This document shows, piece by piece, positions 1-8,275 of a stretch of 64,000 nucleotides of DNA. Position 1 is the stretch's first letter; each line of letters opens with the position of its first letter. The position numbers were made by a program, and so were the translations under genes. Origin of the DNA: Lachnospiraceae bacterium oral taxon 096 (lineage in GTDB: Bacteria; Bacillota; Clostridia; Lachnospirales; Lachnospiraceae); assembly GCA_018141845.1 (NCBI GenBank), contig CP073340.1, forward strand, positions 1,947,001 to 2,011,000, written 5' to 3'. The notes below the pieces were generated by a model, which did no database searches, had not been told where the DNA came from, and saw only the letters and a list, made by a program, of their open reading frames with translations.

Positions 1-32
1 TTAACAAATATATCTTTCAATATTTCACGCAT
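1..32 (-). CDS. 5' fragment of a minus-strand gene running off the window
   Basis: Reading the minus strand, an ATG at position 32 follows a good Shine-Dalgarno (GGAGG, five bases upstream) and opens a frame MREILKDIFV that leaves the window with no stop. The gene diverges from fprA. Ten residues are too few to assign a product. It could be spurious, but the spacing of the ribosome binding site supports a real start. Confidence 0.45.
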   Translation of the reverse strand, partial: MREILKDIFV

Positions 33-72
33 CACTGCCTCCAAAAAATATGTTTTTATTTATATACTACAC

Positions 73-100
73 TTCCTATCTCACAATACTATGCTATAAT
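73..100 (+). promoter_or_regulatory. Probable sigma-A promoter of fprA
   Basis: A perfect -10 box TATAAT lies at 95-100, with a weak -35-like TTCCTA at 73-78 (16-base spacer). It is 36 bases upstream of the fprA start and is followed by AGGAGG at the ribosome binding site. Confidence 0.5.
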
Positions 101-135
101 ACTATCATAACTTTTCAATATTTAGGAGGATTAAA

Positions 136-1350
136 ATGCATCAGGCAAGAAACATTATTGATGATATCTACTATGTAGGAGCTAGTGACAGGAGACTTCA
201 CCTTTTTGAAAATGTATATCCTATTCCAACTGGCGTTTCCTACAACTCTTATCTTGTAATGGATGAGAAGACTGTTCTCTTAGATACAGTGGATTCATCT
301 GTCAGTAAGGCTTTTTTTGAAAATGTAGAAAATGTTCTCAATGGTCGACCACTCGATTATGTGATTGTCAACCATATGGAGCCAGATCATGCAGCTACTC
401 TATCTGAGGTTGTTCTTCGCCACCCAGAAACCACAATCATTGGAAATGCAAAGACATTCCAGATGATTCGACAGTTCTTCACTTTTGACCTTGCAGGTCG
501 CACTATGGAAGTGAAGGAAGGCGATTGTCTTTGCTCAGGAAAGCACAATTTCACCTTCTATACTGCTGCAATGGTTCATTGGCCAGAAGTTATGGTCACC
601 TATGACTCCACTTCAAAAGCACTTTTCTCTGCAGACGCCTTTGGTACTTTTGGTGCCCTCAGTGGAAATCTCTATGCCGATGAGGTAAATTTTGAGACAG
701 AATTATTGGATGAGGCAAGAAGATATTACACCAACATTGTTGGAAAGTATGGCATTCAGGTTCAAGCCCTCCTCAATAAAGCTGCTGGACTTGACATTGA
801 ATACCTCTTCCCACTCCATGGTCCAATTTGGAGAGATCCAAAGAAGATCACTTGGTTTGTAGAAAAATATTCCAAGTGGGCAACTTACACACCAGAAGAT
901 GATGAGGTTGTCATTTTCTACGGATCAGTTTATGGCAATACAGAAAATGCAGCAATGTACCTTGCAAATGAACTTGCAAAGCGCAACTTAAAGCATATCA
1001 AGATGTATGATGTTGCCGGTATCGACAAGTCCTATCTTGTTTCTGAATGTTTCCGTGCAAAGGCCCTTGTATTTGCCTCAGCCAGCTACAACGGAAGTGT
1101 GTTCACTCCTATGGAAGACTTCTTAAATGACTTGCGACTTCATAACTTCCAAAAGAGGACCGTTGCCATTATCGAAAATGGTACTTGGGCTGTTACTGCT
1201 GGAAAGACTATGAAGGAGATCTTCGCTGCAATGAAACATATCACCATTATGGATGATATGCTCACGATTAAGTCTTCTCTAAAGGAAGATCAAGTGGCAG
1301 CCCTTGAGAAGATGGCCGATGATATTGTTGCTCTTGTTGAGTCAAATTAA
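136..1350 (+). CDS. fprA: FprA-type flavodiiron protein (A-type flavoprotein)
   Basis: Predicted cytoplasmic flavodiiron protein that reduces O2 to water (or NO to N2O), protecting an anaerobe. The first ~250 residues are a metallo-beta-lactamase-like domain with diiron ligands in NHMEPDH (about residues 79-85), HWPE, the aspartate of FSADAFG and the histidine of FPLHGPIW. The last ~150 residues are a flavodoxin domain starting at VVIFYGSVYGNTE, the FMN phosphate loop. The 404-residue length fits two-domain class A proteins with no rubredoxin or oxidoreductase extension, so a separate reductase is needed. The start follows AGGAGG. It is monocistronic and ends in a terminator shared with pyrG. 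Confidence 0.93.
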   Translation: MHQARNIIDDIYYVGASDRRLHLFENVYPIPTGVSYNSYLVMDEKTVLLDTVDSSVSKAFFENVENVLNGRPLDYVIVNHMEPDHAATLSEVVLRHPETTIIGNAKTFQMIRQFFTFDLAGRTMEVKEGDCLCSGKHNFTFYTAAMVHWPEVMVTYDSTSKALFSADAFGTFGALSGNLYADEVNFETELLDEARRYYTNIVGKYGIQVQALLNKAAGLDIEYLFPLHGPIWRDPKKITWFVEKYSKWATYTPEDDEVVIFYGSVYGNTENAAMYLANELAKRNLKHIKMYDVAGIDKSYLVSECFRAKALVFASASYNGSVFTPMEDFLNDLRLHNFQKRTVAIIENGTWAVTAGKTMKEIFAAMKHITIMDDMLTIKSSLKEDQVAALEKMADDIVALVESN

Positions 1351-1386
1351 ATAGACGGTTCACAATCCGAATACCACAAAATAAAC

Positions 1387-1427
1387 AAACAAACGGACAT
1401 AACCATTTTGGTTGCGTCCGTTTGTTT
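1387..1427. terminator. Bidirectional terminator between fprA and pyrG
   Basis: A 12-bp perfect inverted repeat (AAACAAACGGAC at 1387-1398 with its complement at 1416-1427), extended internally by AACC/GGTT. It sits between two convergent genes, with A-rich and T-rich flanks that work on both strands. Confidence 0.85.
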
Positions 1428-1449
1428 ATTTTACAAGATATTTGTTGTT

Positions 1450-3057
1450 TTATTGTGCTCTCATTTCCAATGCCGCACCAATGAGCCCAGCAAATAGAGG
1501 ATGAATGACATCTGGTCTTGACTTAAACTCAGGATGTGCCTGTGTGGCCACAAAAAATGGATGATCCTTTAACTCAATCATTTCTACAATTCTTCCACTT
1601 GGTGACTTGCCTGAAACACTCATTCCCGCCTCCTCAAATTTCGCTACATAGTCATTATTGACCTCATAGCGATGTCTATGGCGCTCTGTAATTTCTTTTT
1701 TTCCATACAGTGCATAGGCAATGCTTCCCTCACTCAGCACACAAGGATAGGAACCAAGTCTCAATGTTCCTCCTAGATTTTTTACTCCCTCCTGTTCTGG
1801 CATCAAGTGAATCACTGGATTCTTGGTCTCTGGATCAAACTCTACACTCGATGCATCGTGAAGCCCAAGGACATGCCTTGCAAATTCTACAATGGAAAGT
1901 TGCATTCCAAGACAAAGCCCCAAAAATGGAATCTTCTTTGTCCTTGCATATTGAATAGCCTGAACCATTCCCTCAATGCCACGGGTGCCAAATCCACCTG
2001 GTACCAAAATTCCATCGACATCATGCAAATACTCCTCCACTGTGTCTGGATTCACATTTTCTGAATCAATCCAGCGAATATGAACTTTCGTCTTTGCCTG
2101 AATGGCCGCGTGATTGAGAGCTTCCACCACGCTCAAATAGGCATCATGCAATTCAACATATTTTCCCACAAGGGCAATGGTCACATCATATTCTGTATTG
2201 TGCAGATTATGAACTATCTGTTTCCATCTTGTCAAGTCTGGCTCTGGACAATCAATCTTTAAACATTCACATACTGCCTTGGCAAGATTTTCTTCCTCCA
2301 TCATCAGTGGCACTTCATAGAGCGAATTGGCATCCAAATTTTGTAATACATGCTCCTTCTTTACATTACAAAATTGTGCAATTTTTTCTCTCATCCCATC
2401 CTCAATTGGATAGTCTGAGCGACATACCAAAATATCTGGCCAAATTCCCATACTCTGCAAGCTCTTTACACTCATCTGCGTTGGCTTTGTCTTTAGCTCC
2501 CCAGAAGCCTTGATATAAGGAACGAGTGTCACCTCTATAACAATAGCATTGTCCCTTCCCACCTCTGCCTGAAATTGACGAATTGACTCCAAAAATGGCT
2601 GACTTTCAATATCCCCAACGGTTCCACCAATTTCAATAATGGAAATCGTCATCTGCTCACTCTCACATTCTTCCCTGTAGATGCGACTCTTAATCTCATT
2701 TGTAATATGTGGGATGACCTGCACGGTTGTTCCGCCATAATCTCCATGGCGCTCCTTATTGAGCACTGACCAATAGATTTTTCCTGTTGTTACATTGGAA
2801 TTTTTATCTAGATTTTCATTGATAAACCGCTCATAATGCCCCAAATCAAGATCTGTCTCTGTACCATCTTCGGTGACAAAAACTTCTCCATGTTGGATTG
2901 GATTCATTGTCCCTGGATCCATATTGATATAGGGATCAAATTTTTGCATCGTCACACGGTACCCTCTTGCCTTTAGCAAACGCCCAAGAGAAGCTGCCGT
3001 AATTCCCTTTCCAAGCCCTGATACTACTCCACCTGTAACAAACACATACTTTACCAT
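1450..3057 (-). CDS. pyrG: CTP synthase
   Basis: Makes CTP from UTP, ATP and glutamine. The N-terminal synthetase domain begins [16 protein letters not shown] (P-loop) and carries [13 protein letters not shown]. The C-terminal class I glutamine amidotransferase has the oxyanion strand VPGGFG, nucleophile elbow GLCLGMQ and catalytic HPE (THQ/HPE type). The 535-residue length is normal. The frame extends to a GTG at 3072, but that codon lies inside the Shine-Dalgarno GGGAGG, so the ATG at 3057 is the start. It is transcribed from its own promoter through a GGGC-start attenuator. Confidence 0.97.
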   Translation of the reverse strand: MVKYVFVTGGVVSGLGKGITAASLGRLLKARGYRVTMQKFDPYINMDPGTMNPIQHGEVFVTEDGTETDLDLGHYERFINENLDKNSNVTTGKIYWSVLNKERHGDYGGTTVQVIPHITNEIKSRIYREECESEQMTISIIEIGGTVGDIESQPFLESIRQFQAEVGRDNAIVIEVTLVPYIKASGELKTKPTQMSVKSLQSMGIWPDILVCRSDYPIEDGMREKIAQFCNVKKEHVLQNLDANSLYEVPLMMEEENLAKAVCECLKIDCPEPDLTRWKQIVHNLHNTEYDVTIALVGKYVELHDAYLSVVEALNHAAIQAKTKVHIRWIDSENVNPDTVEEYLHDVDGILVPGGFGTRGIEGMVQAIQYARTKKIPFLGLCLGMQLSIVEFARHVLGLHDASSVEFDPETKNPVIHLMPEQEGVKNLGGTLRLGSYPCVLSEGSIAYALYGKKEITERHRHRYEVNNDYVAKFEEAGMSVSGKSPSGRIVEMIELKDHPFFVATQAHPEFKSRPDVIHPLFAGLIGAALEMRAQ

Positions 3058-3084
3058 CACTTTTCCTCCCACTAAAATAAATAA

Positions 3085-3113
3085 GCGTCAGAAGACTTCG
3101 TCCCCTAACGCCC
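3085..3113 (-). terminator. pyrG leader attenuator hairpin, GGGC transcript start
   Basis: On the minus strand the predicted transcript starts GGGC at 3113-3110. It then forms a 12-bp stem (3110-3099 with 3096-3085, some G-U pairs, GAA loop) followed by TTATTTATTTT, before the pyrG ribosome binding site. Established knowledge: in Bacillus subtilis, low CTP causes reiterative G addition at a GGGC start, and the G-tract pairs with the leader and prevents termination. The start sequence and stem are seen here; the same mechanism is inferred. The stem could also just terminate the upstream kinase-like gene. Confidence 0.72.
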
Positions 3114-3119
3114 TTCTTA

Positions 3120-3148
3120 ATTCTAATGATCCAAAAAAGATTTGTCAA
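3120..3148 (-). promoter_or_regulatory. pyrG promoter, near-consensus
   Basis: Minus strand: TTGACA at 3148-3143, a spacer of exactly 17 bases, and TAGAAT at 3125-3120. The predicted +1 is the first G of GGGC at 3113. The -35 box overlaps the TGA stop of the upstream gene. Confidence 0.85.
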
Positions 3149-4155
3149 TAAAGAAGCAATTCTTCAATTTTAGAAAGAAATGAATCACTTAAGTACTCAC
3201 TCAACTTTTCATAGGTATCTACATTGAAAATGGCTCGATTTGGTTGATGATATTCTACCCAGGCCATTGCACACCATGTCAAGCCTCTCATACAATTGAG
3301 AGGAATATAGGTCATTATTCTCTCCCTCAAACCTGTACAGTCAAATCTTCCATTGACCTCTTCAATATAATGCTCAATATACTCTTCAATTTGTAGAGAG
3401 TCAAAAATAATGTCTGTCTTCCAAAAAGAAGTCGTTGGTGCCAAATAATGACCAATATCCTGTGCAGGATCTGCATAGAGTGGCTTTTCCCAATCAATGA
3501 GACTATTTTGCCCTTGAGGATTGATTAAAAAGTTCGTATTATTCAACTCTGTATTAATACAACACAAATATGGACTGATCATCTTTACTGCCTTTATTCT
3601 CTCTCCCATTGTGTCAAGCATCTTCTCCACTTTGGATTGTATTTTTTTCTCACAAAGACTTGATTTCTTATACTGAATAAACATATTTCTGCACTCCAAA
3701 AGCATTGCTTCTGGGCCACTCTTTGGTCGCAAAAGATGGGTATTCTCTGGAACTTTTATTGCATGAATATCCGATAAAATTCTTAATCCTACCTGAACAT
3801 CTTTCGTGTAATCTAAACTTTTTCCATCCAAAAATTCCATTACTAACACACCATACATTAGTTTTTGTTTGCTTCCATCACAGTAGTACACTTTGGGCGT
3901 GTGACCTGAATTTTCCAAAAACTTCAAAGTTTGATACTCATATTCAATCTGATTTTCTAGGTGCATTTGACTTGCTGTATTTAGTCTCAAAATCAAGCGT
4001 TTCTGTGTTATTGGATGCACAAAGAGGTAATTGATATTATACTCCCCCTGTGCCAAGAGCTCATACTGTTCTTCTTGATCCTTGGGCAATCCGAGTGCTT
4101 GACGATAAACACTCCATTGCACATATTCTTCCAATCCCTTTATCCTTTTCATCAT
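3145..4155 (-). CDS. Aminoglycoside/choline kinase-fold phosphotransferase, atypical
   Basis: A 336-residue protein with the layout of the APH/choline-kinase family: a small N-lobe with LILRLN (lysine-equivalent strand altered), hinge LVMEFLDG near residue 107, a catalytic-loop region CCINTELNNTNFLI (about 199-212) and metal site LIDWEKP (about 220-226). The usual catalytic H-x-D is replaced by N-T-E, while the downstream Asn and the second Asp are kept, so activity is uncertain. It is the last gene of the TVP38/Fe-S/glycosyltransferase operon and overlaps the previous gene by 4 bases, suggesting a small-molecule or lipid headgroup substrate. Substrate unknown. Confidence 0.65.
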   Translation of the reverse strand: MMKRIKGLEEYVQWSVYRQALGLPKDQEEQYELLAQGEYNINYLFVHPITQKRLILRLNTASQMHLENQIEYEYQTLKFLENSGHTPKVYYCDGSKQKLMYGVLVMEFLDGKSLDYTKDVQVGLRILSDIHAIKVPENTHLLRPKSGPEAMLLECRNMFIQYKKSSLCEKKIQSKVEKMLDTMGERIKAVKMISPYLCCINTELNNTNFLINPQGQNSLIDWEKPLYADPAQDIGHYLAPTTSFWKTDIIFDSLQIEEYIEHYIEEVNGRFDCTGLRERIMTYIPLNCMRGLTWCAMAWVEYHQPNRAIFNVDTYEKLSEYLSDSFLSKIEELLLY

Positions 4156-5486
4156 CTTACATCCTTGTATGCTCGGTGAATTTTTTCAATACTCGCACCA
4201 TCACGATATAATTTTCTCAATCGATTCATCTTCCACATTATTTTTAACTTGCCCATCGTACTCTTTGGGAATCTTCGATCGGAAGTATAAATCCTCTTTC
4301 TTGTAATTCCAAGTTTCACTCTTCTTTCCTTTAAATCCAAAGAAAATTGATAATCCTCCATAATCGGCAACTCTTGATATCCACCCATCTCTTCAAATAA
4401 TTCTCTCCAGATAAAAATACCCTGATCTCCAAACATCACTTTCCTATCCTTAATTCGATGATTTGAAATGACTTGACAAATTTTCATCAATACACTCTTT
4501 GTATCAAATGCAATGCCAAAGCAACCGGCAAGATGTGTCTTTGACACTTCCTTAATCTGCTGTAAGAAATCCTCTGGAAGTATACTGTCACAGTGTAAAA
4601 AGAACAAAATATCACCTGTGCTATATTTTGCTCCCAAATTCATCTGTGCCGCCCTTCCCTTTTTCGATTGTAAAACTACAAACTCATCGCCTAAAAGCTG
4701 CAATGTGTGATCTGTGCTTTGTCCATCTACAAAAATAATCTCCGCTTGATCCTTTATCTTATGCAGTTGCTCCTTTAGTGAAAGAATTGTGCTCTCTTCA
4801 TTGTAGATGGGAACAATGACAGAAACCTTTAAAAATTTTTGCAGACAACAAAATGTTGCCATCCTTTGCATATCTTTGTCCTTTGCTGCCGCCATTCGAT
4901 ATTGATCGATATCTTTTCTTTCATCAATATCAAATAGCATCTGAACTAAACTCGAAGAAAATCCCTCTCTATGCAGGCGATGTCTTGTCTGTGCCAGAAC
5001 TTTCCCCTCTCCATAAGCCTGTTTTTCAAAAATAATAGGAATTTTCCTTTTCATCCCCACAAGATAATAGCCACCATCTTCACTTGGTCCAAATACCACA
5101 TCACTAAAATCTAATTTTTGGTATGCCCTAGCAATCTCTCTTTCTGTGATCATAGGAACATCTGTCCCTATTAATACAATTTTTTGATAGCCCAAATTCA
5201 AAATCTTACCGCAAGCACGACTCATTCTCTCCCCTAAATCATTTCCCTCTTGAAGGAAAAAATCCTTTGCTCGAAAAAATATCTCATGTAACAAACCATG
5301 GACATCTTCTGGGGTATGAAATACAAAGACATCGGCCTCTACCTTGTCTATCCTCTCTTGAATATCTTTTAACATCGCTGCATGAAGCTTTGCTGCCTGA
5401 ATTCCTGTTAAATAAGGCATTAATCTTGTCTTTGTCCTTCCCTCTATAGGAACTCTTGTAAATATAATCAATGCATTATTTCTCAT
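4152..5486 (-). CDS. DUF2064 nucleotidyltransferase-like / family 2 glycosyltransferase fusion
   Basis: Two domains in one 444-residue chain. Residues 1 to ~205 match the DUF2064 (TIGR04282, CofC-like) family: ALIIFTRVPIEGRTKTRL, LIGTDVPMI and FGPSEDGGYYLVG. From about residue 217, KVSVIVPIYNEESTI opens a GT2 glycosyltransferase with VDGQSTDHT and FLHCDS (DxD-like), as in the TIGR04283 family. In many bacteria these two families are separate neighbouring genes, named from arsenosugar clusters. No arsenic methylase or radical SAM partner is present here. It overlaps both operon neighbours by 4-11 bases. Acceptor sugar or lipid unknown. Confidence 0.8.
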   Translation of the reverse strand: MRNNALIIFTRVPIEGRTKTRLMPYLTGIQAAKLHAAMLKDIQERIDKVEADVFVFHTPEDVHGLLHEIFFRAKDFFLQEGNDLGERMSRACGKILNLGYQKIVLIGTDVPMITEREIARAYQKLDFSDVVFGPSEDGGYYLVGMKRKIPIIFEKQAYGEGKVLAQTRHRLHREGFSSSLVQMLFDIDERKDIDQYRMAAAKDKDMQRMATFCCLQKFLKVSVIVPIYNEESTILSLKEQLHKIKDQAEIIFVDGQSTDHTLQLLGDEFVVLQSKKGRAAQMNLGAKYSTGDILFFLHCDSILPEDFLQQIKEVSKTHLAGCFGIAFDTKSVLMKICQVISNHRIKDRKVMFGDQGIFIWRELFEEMGGYQELPIMEDYQFSLDLKERRVKLGITRKRIYTSDRRFPKSTMGKLKIMWKMNRLRKLYRDGASIEKIHRAYKDVR

Positions 5487-6162
5487 TTTTCTTCCTTCCC
5501 TGATAAATGTGGCGAAGCATCATAACCGATGCAGAAAGAGCAAATAAAATAAAAAGTCCAGTCACCATAATTTTTGCTCCCCCTGTCAAAAAGCTTCCCA
5601 CATAGGAATAAACTAAGGTTGCTGGCAACTGCCCAATTCCTGTGGCAACAAAAAATGACCAAAAACTCATCGAAGTTAAACCAGCCGCATAACTAACATA
5701 GTCAAAAGAAACAAATGGAAGCAAGCGACAAATTAAAATGGTATTTTTTCCATATTTTTTGAAAAATTCTTCAATTTGGCTCATTCCTGCCTTACTTGTC
5801 AACTTTTCTGCTGTATCTCTTCCAAGAATTCGAGCTACATAAAAGCAGATGGCAGCCCCTGCCATTGCTGATGACCATGAAAGAATGGCTCCCCTCCACC
5901 ATCCAAAGAGATTTGCATTGGCAAAGGTAATTAAAAAAGCAGGTAAGGGTGCTGCCAAGGACTGAAACACCATCAACAAAAAAGAAACCAATGCCGCATA
6001 GACGCCATAGTGAGCCACAAAATCTCTCAAAACTCGAAAATCCCCTGTAGCAAAAACACGAAAAACTTCTTTCATTATGCGATTGACTTGTGGCACAAAG
6101 AAAAAGGTCAAAACAAAAGCAAACAAAACAATAAGTAAAATGATTTTCTTTTTTTCTTTCAT
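5476..6162 (-). CDS. TVP38/TMEM64 family membrane protein (second copy, YdjX/YdjZ-like)
   Basis: A 228-residue integral membrane protein of the VTT/SNARE-associated (DedA-like) fold. It has an N-terminal membrane helix, a re-entrant segment around FQSLAAPLPAFLITFANANLFGWW, the amphipathic ARILGRDTAEKL stretch and the signature RLLPFVSFDYVSYAAGL. Relatives act as lipid scramblases or small-solute/cation carriers; the substrate here is unknown. It follows the Fe-S protein with a 4-base overlap. Its N-terminal half differs clearly from the paralogue at 7132-7797. Confidence 0.85.
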   Translation of the reverse strand: MKEKKKIILLIVLFAFVLTFFFVPQVNRIMKEVFRVFATGDFRVLRDFVAHYGVYAALVSFLLMVFQSLAAPLPAFLITFANANLFGWWRGAILSWSSAMAGAAICFYVARILGRDTAEKLTSKAGMSQIEEFFKKYGKNTILICRLLPFVSFDYVSYAAGLTSMSFWSFFVATGIGQLPATLVYSYVGSFLTGGAKIMVTGLFILFALSASVMMLRHIYQGRKKNEK

Positions 6163-7142
6163 TTTTTCTTCCTCATTTTAAAAAATTTCATTTTTGCCCT
6201 ATTCATCAAGGATGCTGCGATATCTGCCTGCTCATCCGTGCCCAAAATCTTGGGCAAAATATGGTTTACATCGGAGCCATTTCGATGGAAATTCCCAGCA
6301 CAGGTGGCACAATAGGTGTAAACTGGTTGATTCTCATTTTGGATTCCAGAGGAAAGTTCCTTGGCCAATTCTCTTTCCTTCATGGCCGCACAGCCACCCA
6401 GTCCACAACATTGAATGTCTTCTATCTGTTCTGGCGTTTTAGAAATAAATTGACAAGCCGAAGTCAACAATTCCTTTCTCTCTCTCTGTGGGCATGGTGG
6501 GAAAAGTTTCACTTCCTCTTCAATCTTTTCTCCAATTCCAAGCTCAGTTAAGACATCATACACCATTGTAATCTTTGCTTTGAGCTTTCCAGACAAAAAA
6601 TCATAGCAATTGGGACAAAGCATAATCATTTCCTCAATCCCACATTCCTCAATTTTTTTCTGTATTCTTTGAATAATGGTTTTCTCCTCTGTCACTAACC
6701 CAAGTTCTGCTACTGGCTTTCCACAACAATCAAAGGCCACTCCAGCTCCTATCTTTTCATGCAATAGCTCTATCAAATGGCGTGTCGTCTTTGGATAAAA
6801 TGAAGGAAAATTACATCCTGGAAAAATGACCCTCTTTGCCTCTGCTCCACTATAATTTTTAAAGAGATAGTTCTTCTTTTCCAAAAGCAACCAAGAATAC
6901 CCTGATACACTTCCATTCTCTTGTCGCACATTCTCTTGTCGCATTTTTAATACTTCCGCTCTACCATCAATTTTCATTGGACAGACTTGAGTACAGCGTC
7001 CGCACAAGAAACAGTGATAGGCCAATTCCCTCAATTTCTCTTCATCTCCAATATCTATTCCATATTTTGTCAAAAATTTACAATTTTTTTGACATTTATG
7101 GCAATGAATACAACTTTGAATGCTTCCATCTCTATTTTTCAA
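6159..7142 (-). CDS. (Fe-S)-binding oxidoreductase with CCG domains (HdrD/GlpC-like)
   Basis: Predicted electron-transfer or disulfide-reductase subunit. The N-terminus has two [4Fe-4S] motifs, CIHCHKCQKNC (residues 11-21) and CFLCGRCTQVCP (44-55). The C-terminal two thirds holds two cysteine-rich CCG modules: FPGCNFPSF, DCCGKP and LCPNCYDF, then CCGLGG and YCATCAGNF. In length (327) and layout it matches GlpC/HdrD-like subunits. It sits between two TVP38 genes with overlapping ends, as the iron-sulfur gene ydjY sits between ydjX and ydjZ in E. coli, although it is a different Fe-S family. Partner and substrate unknown. Confidence 0.83.
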   Translation of the reverse strand: MKNRDGSIQSCIHCHKCQKNCKFLTKYGIDIGDEEKLRELAYHCFLCGRCTQVCPMKIDGRAEVLKMRQENVRQENGSVSGYSWLLLEKKNYLFKNYSGAEAKRVIFPGCNFPSFYPKTTRHLIELLHEKIGAGVAFDCCGKPVAELGLVTEEKTIIQRIQKKIEECGIEEMIMLCPNCYDFLSGKLKAKITMVYDVLTELGIGEKIEEEVKLFPPCPQRERKELLTSACQFISKTPEQIEDIQCCGLGGCAAMKERELAKELSSGIQNENQPVYTYCATCAGNFHRNGSDVNHILPKILGTDEQADIAASLMNRAKMKFFKMRKKK

Positions 7143-7797
7143 TATACTTCCTCCTCACATAGCGAACACTTGGAAAAAGAGCTAGGGCAATGACCACAGC
7201 AATTGCAATGTAGAACCAACGATTTTTTTGACTGGCAACCCCTGCACTGGCAATCGTATACATCGCTGTCCCAGGAAGCATAAAGATAAAAGAATATAAG
7301 CTAAAATCAATAAATCCAATATCCGTAATTCCATAAGCAAAATTTTGCAAATTATAGGGAAAAATGGGTAAAAGTCTTGTAATCATCAAAATAAGAATCT
7401 TATTTTGTTTTCCTCCTTCAAACAGCCACTTTCGAATATATGTATTCTTCATTGCAAGCGGTCGAATAGAATCCTGCAAAAAATACCGCCCTGCCAAAAA
7501 TGAAGCCATTGCCCCAAGGCTTACGGCCACAATACAACAAACCGTGCCAAGCCATGGCCCAAAGAGCACACCGGCAATCACTGCAAAACTAATTCCTGGC
7601 AAAGCCAAAACCACACAACCTACCACTGTCGCAATGACATAAATCAAGATTGCAAGAGCCAAATTCTGTTTCACCACCACCTGCAAATCTTCCATTAGTT
7701 TTCCTGATGTAAAATATTTTGAAAATCCCAAAAAGTGATTTGCAACAAGAAGCAAAAGAATAATCCCAATAAAAATGTATAACTTCTTATTTTTCAT
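7132..7797 (-). CDS. TVP38/TMEM64 family membrane protein (first copy)
   Basis: VTT-fold membrane protein of 221 residues with an N-terminal helix (YIFIGIILLLLVANHFLGF), the GCVVLALPGISFAVIAGVLFG segment split by a re-entrant loop, RLLPIFPYNLQNFAYGI signature and a C-terminal helix before RYVRRKY. The frame can be extended to 7824, but the ATG at 7797 is preferred: it forms a TAATG junction with the upstream stop and has GGGGA upstream. It overlaps the Fe-S gene by 11 bases. Confidence 0.85.
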   Translation of the reverse strand: MKNKKLYIFIGIILLLLVANHFLGFSKYFTSGKLMEDLQVVVKQNLALAILIYVIATVVGCVVLALPGISFAVIAGVLFGPWLGTVCCIVAVSLGAMASFLAGRYFLQDSIRPLAMKNTYIRKWLFEGGKQNKILILMITRLLPIFPYNLQNFAYGITDIGFIDFSLYSFIFMLPGTAMYTIASAGVASQKNRWFYIAIAVVIALALFPSVRYVRRKYIEK

Positions 7798-8207
7798 TAT
7801 TTTTTCCCCAACATCAATATCCACAATCTTATGATCTGAAGTAGTAATGCAATAGAAAGCAATAATCCAACTTCAAAAAAATCTCTCTGGGATTGAATAA
7901 ATCCATAAATAAAATACACAATATAAGCGATGCAAAATATTGCAGTGACAGCAAAGGCGACTATCCTTCTTGCTGTCTTTTTTACTCCCACAAAATATCG
8001 ACAAGAAAAAATACAGAAAATAATCAGCACAATCGGAACCACATAGCGTAAAACTTCCAGTGGTACAACCTCACTCCACTTTCTTGTCATATAGACCATA
8101 TGCCTTGCCATTCCCATCTTTCTCTCTGTGAAATAGCGTATAATTCCTGCTCCCACCAAAAACAATACCTCTAAAACTATCGTAATGATCGACAACACTT
8201 TTTTCAT
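7797..8207 (-). CDS. Small four-helix membrane protein of unknown function
   Basis: 136 residues with four predicted membrane helices (about 5-25, 53-70, 79-101 and 112-133) and a basic C-terminal end (LGKK). No family recognised. It is first in the operon, preceded by AGGAG at the right distance and by the rhodanese terminator, and its stop overlaps the next start (TAATG). Likely works with the TVP38 proteins, by context only. Confidence 0.7.
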   Translation of the reverse strand: MKKVLSIITIVLEVLFLVGAGIIRYFTERKMGMARHMVYMTRKWSEVVPLEVLRYVVPIVLIIFCIFSCRYFVGVKKTARRIVAFAVTAIFCIAYIVYFIYGFIQSQRDFFEVGLLLSIALLLQIIRLWILMLGKK

Positions 8208-8221
8208 TTTTATCTCCTATG

Positions 8222-8267
8222 AGAAAAGACTGATGTCCATCTCAAAGTTAAACATCAGCCTTTTTTC
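8222..8267 (-). terminator. Terminator after the rhodanese gene
   Basis: Inverted repeat GACTGATGT (8228-8236) / ACATCAGCC (8252-8260) extended by A/T pairs, with T-rich flanks on either strand. It separates the ABC/rhodanese unit from the TVP38 operon on the minus strand; read-through is possible because all genes are colinear. Confidence 0.75.
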
Positions 8268-8275
8268 TATTCTAT

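Noticed and set aside
1450..3072. Longer pyrG starting at GTG 3072
   Set aside because: The codon lies in the Shine-Dalgarno GGGAGG; the ATG at 3057 is correctly spaced and gives the usual N-terminus.
4152..5486. Arsenosugar biosynthesis assignment
   Set aside because: Only the family names suggest it; no ArsM, ArsS-like radical SAM or arsenate gene is in the window.
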